Source: Cocleimonas sp.
GTDB taxonomy: Bacteria > Pseudomonadota > Gammaproteobacteria > Thiotrichales > Thiotrichaceae
DNA: 7,725 nt
Assembly (NCBI GenBank): GCA_023146675.1
Contig: JAGLBQ010000042.1
Location: forward strand, 1 to 7,725
Direction: 5' to 3'
Part shown: positions 6,229 to 7,725 of the stretch, piece after piece
Numbering within the stretch: the stretch's first letter is position 1
Layout of the letters: each line of letters opens with the position of its first letter
Translations under genes and position numbers: made by a program
The notes under the pieces: generated by a model
Told to the model about the DNA's origin: nothing
Seen by the model: only the letters and a program-made list of their open reading frames with translations
The model's database searches: none

Positions 6229-7557
6229 CTATTTAGGAGAGGTCTCCGCTGGAGCGGGAACCTTCACAGGTGCTTGCAGCTGAGGAGCAGGGTTTGCTGA
6301 CTGCTTCTGTATGTTTCCTTGAGGCTGTAATCCAATAGATGGCATTTGATATCCATTAGGCATAGGCATCGAAGGTCTTCCCATATTCATAGGATAGACT
6401 GGAACCATAATCACACGTTGTCCATTAAGCATCTGCGGTGGTGGCATCATCATTCCCTGTGGAAGCATACCCTCTGGCATAACCATCCCTTTAGGCATCA
6501 CTGGCTGTGGCAATGTAGTAGGCTGATTATTAGCTGGCTTGCCCATCCCAACCTGAGGCATTCCAGTAGGTTGAGCTATTTCTGGCTTATTAGGTGCTTG
6601 CATTTTTTCTGGAGCATCAGGTGCCTTTAATGGTGCAGCCTCGACTGGCTTTTCAGGGAGTTTCAGTTCAACTGCAACTGCTTTATCCTCTGTTGCATCA
6701 GTAGCTATCACTGCTCCAGCCCCCATTGTTGTAGCTACGGCTGCCTTATCGGTAGTACTTTCCAGTAGCTGTAGCGCTTTAGGCTTTACTGGTGCTGATG
6801 GTACTTTTACTTCCTCTATCTTTTTACTCTCCGTTGATATATCTATTTTTCCATCGGCAACATTACCTGATGGAGGAGCGCTAGGGATTACTTCTGGTGC
6901 AACGGGAGCTTTAATTTCTGCTTCATTTGCTTTGCCTAAAATATTAGGAGCAACCTCAGTGATTGGGGCCGCTGGAGCTTTCATTTCTGATTCAATAGTT
7001 TTGGCTGTATTAGGAGCAACCTTATTCTCAACGACAGATGGTGCTGTTGGAGCCTTCGGTGCTGCTAGTGTATCGGGCATAGTTGGTGCAGTAGGTTTTT
7101 TTATCGCAGCAGAACTAGCGGTTTCCTCTTCCTTTTTTTCAGTAAATGGTCCAGGAGGAGGCGGTGGTAAGGTATCACTAGCATCTGCCGACACTTCCGC
7201 AGAAGACGTACCTTGCTTTTGTACTTGTTCAGTTTTTGACTTAACGCTAGCGTCCACTTCGGTATTAGATGAAGTCGCTGCGACAACTACAGCAGCTGAG
7301 ACTGCCGCTGCTCCTTTTGCTACCGAAGATGCTGTTGGGCTTTCTACTTGCTCAACGGCATCACTTGCTTGCTTAACAATAGCTGGCGCTGCCACAGACG
7401 TTGTGCTATCTGCTCCTGCAACCGAGGTAGCATCTTGACTAGCATTTACGACAGCATTTGTATCCGCATTTGTTTTTTTTCCAGACATCATAATGGCGGC
7501 AGATGCAACAGCTGTTGCAATGGCAACGGTTAAAACCCCTTTATACATGTTTTTCAT
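6229..7557 (-). CDS. Anchored Pro/Ala/Met-rich, largely disordered protein, unknown function
   Basis: No family recognised. The 442 residues start with a positively charged stretch and a hydrophobic segment (about 7-25, GVLTVAIATAVASAAIMM), an uncleaved anchor or signal peptide. A second Ala/Val-rich stretch lies at about 82-96. The rest is low complexity: Ser/Thr/Ala-rich to 130, the polyproline run LPPPPPGPF at 130-138, then six degenerate copies of K-x-P-x-A-P at about 154 (shortened to KPTAP), 168, 193, 216, 251 and 311. A C-terminal Met/Pro/Gln-rich region (about 330-410) contains repeated MP pairs and the hydrophobic insert RVIMVPVYPMNM. The start at 7557 has AAGGA 6 nt upstream. It is 9 bp ahead of the ParA gene, whose ribosome-binding site overlaps this stop. 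Inference: an extended scaffold or ParA partner of the envelope. Pro/Ala richness also resembles TonB-like spacers, but no TonB C-terminal domain is present. Confidence 0.75.
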   Translation of the reverse strand: MKNMYKGVLTVAIATAVASAAIMMSGKKTNADTNAVVNASQDATSVAGADSTTSVAAPAIVKQASDAVEQVESPTASSVAKGAAAVSAAVVVAATSSNTEVDASVKSKTEQVQKQGTSSAEVSADASDTLPPPPPGPFTEKKEEETASSAAIKKPTAPTMPDTLAAPKAPTAPSVVENKVAPNTAKTIESEMKAPAAPITEVAPNILGKANEAEIKAPVAPEVIPSAPPSGNVADGKIDISTESKKIEEVKVPSAPVKPKALQLLESTTDKAAVATTMGAGAVIATDATEDKAVAVELKLPEKPVEAAPLKAPDAPEKMQAPNKPEIAQPTGMPQVGMGKPANNQPTTLPQPVMPKGMVMPEGMLPQGMMMPPPQMLNGQRVIMVPVYPMNMGRPSMPMPNGYQMPSIGLQPQGNIQKQSANPAPQLQAPVKVPAPAETSPK

Positions 7558-7607
7558 GCTCTATCCTTTTTAGCAAACAATTATTTAAATTCATTTGATA
7601 ACTCTTA

Positions 7608-7725
7608 TCAGAGCTTCTTTTTAAGACGAATTCCACGACGTGTTTTAGGTGCTTTTTTAGCTGTCTCTTTCACGTCTTTTTTTTTATCAGCAGAATCTGT
7701 TTTTGGCTCAACGTCAACTTTGTCA
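7608..7725 (-). CDS. C-terminus of a Lys-rich protein, cut by the window edge
   Basis: The last 38 codons of a gene whose start lies beyond 7725, ending in tandem stops TGA TAA. The visible tail is basic: DKVDVEPKTDSADKKKDVKE followed by TAKKAPKTRRGIRLKKKL. It continues in the same direction as the cluster and ends 50 bp before the 442-aa gene with no convincing terminator between them, so it may be the preceding member of the same operon. The reading frame is open to the edge, but the product cannot be identified. The Lys-rich tail recalls the end of the dynamin-like GTPase, though low-complexity similarity of this kind means little. Confidence 0.6.
   Translation of the reverse strand, partial: DKVDVEPKTDSADKKKDVKETAKKAPKTRRGIRLKKKL

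Noticed and set aside
6346..6630. 94-codon plus-strand frame rich in His and Trp
   Set aside because: The composition results from reading Met/Pro-rich codons in antisense; no known domain and no credible start signal.
6932..7438. 168-codon open frame on the plus strand opposite the 442-aa gene
   Set aside because: It is the complement of Ala/Pro/Thr-rich codons, giving an artificial Ala/Gly/Ser/Val-rich product. The minus-strand frame has a proper ribosome-binding site, anchor and operon context.
6229..7557. TonB-like or phage tail-fibre identity for the 442-aa protein
   Set aside because: Pro/Ala/Lys-rich spacers look similar, but no TonB C-terminal domain, collagen-like Gly repeat or phage context is present.

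Overview
All recognisable genes lie on the minus strand, so transcription runs from high to low coordinates. The window looks like a moderately AT-rich gammaproteobacterial chromosome. The sigma-32 factor carries the proteobacterial RpoH box (QRKLFFNLR), and haem precursor is made by the C5 route (HemL), which argues against an alphaproteobacterium. The genus cannot be fixed from the sequence; a Thiotrichales-like lineage is only a guess.

In transcription order there are two blocks. Block 1 (7725-4099) is a compact, apparently co-transcribed cluster. It starts with the Lys-rich C-terminus of a gene cut by the window edge (stop at 7608). Next comes a 442-aa Pro/Ala/Met-rich, mostly disordered protein with an N-terminal hydrophobic anchor, then a 205-aa ParF-type ParA ATPase. 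A 230-aa membrane-anchored TPR protein follows, and then a 249-aa membrane-anchored protein with a long methionine-cored heptad array and a Pro/Met tail. The four complete genes are 9, 39 and 21 bp apart. No ParB, no DNA-binding partner and no recognisable cargo is visible. The best reading is an orphan ParA positioning system working with three envelope-anchored partners. This is the strongest candidate here for an undescribed system.

A 260-bp intergenic region (3839-4098) holds a perfect 10-bp-arm palindrome, a competing GC-rich inverted repeat, a plausible outward-facing sigma-70 promoter and a possible short leader ORF.

Block 2 (3838-30) contains a 521-aa dynamin-like membrane GTPase, then hemL, which begins inside the GTPase stop codon (GTGA overlap), then rpoH. 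Upstream of rpoH is a perfect 27-bp CIRCE operator (TTAGCACTC-N9-GAGTGCTAA). This implies that the heat-shock sigma factor itself is repressed by HrcA, linking the HrcA and sigma-32 regulons. The position of the operator and the ribosome-binding site place the rpoH start at 890, giving 286 aa, rather than at the longer upstream ATG.
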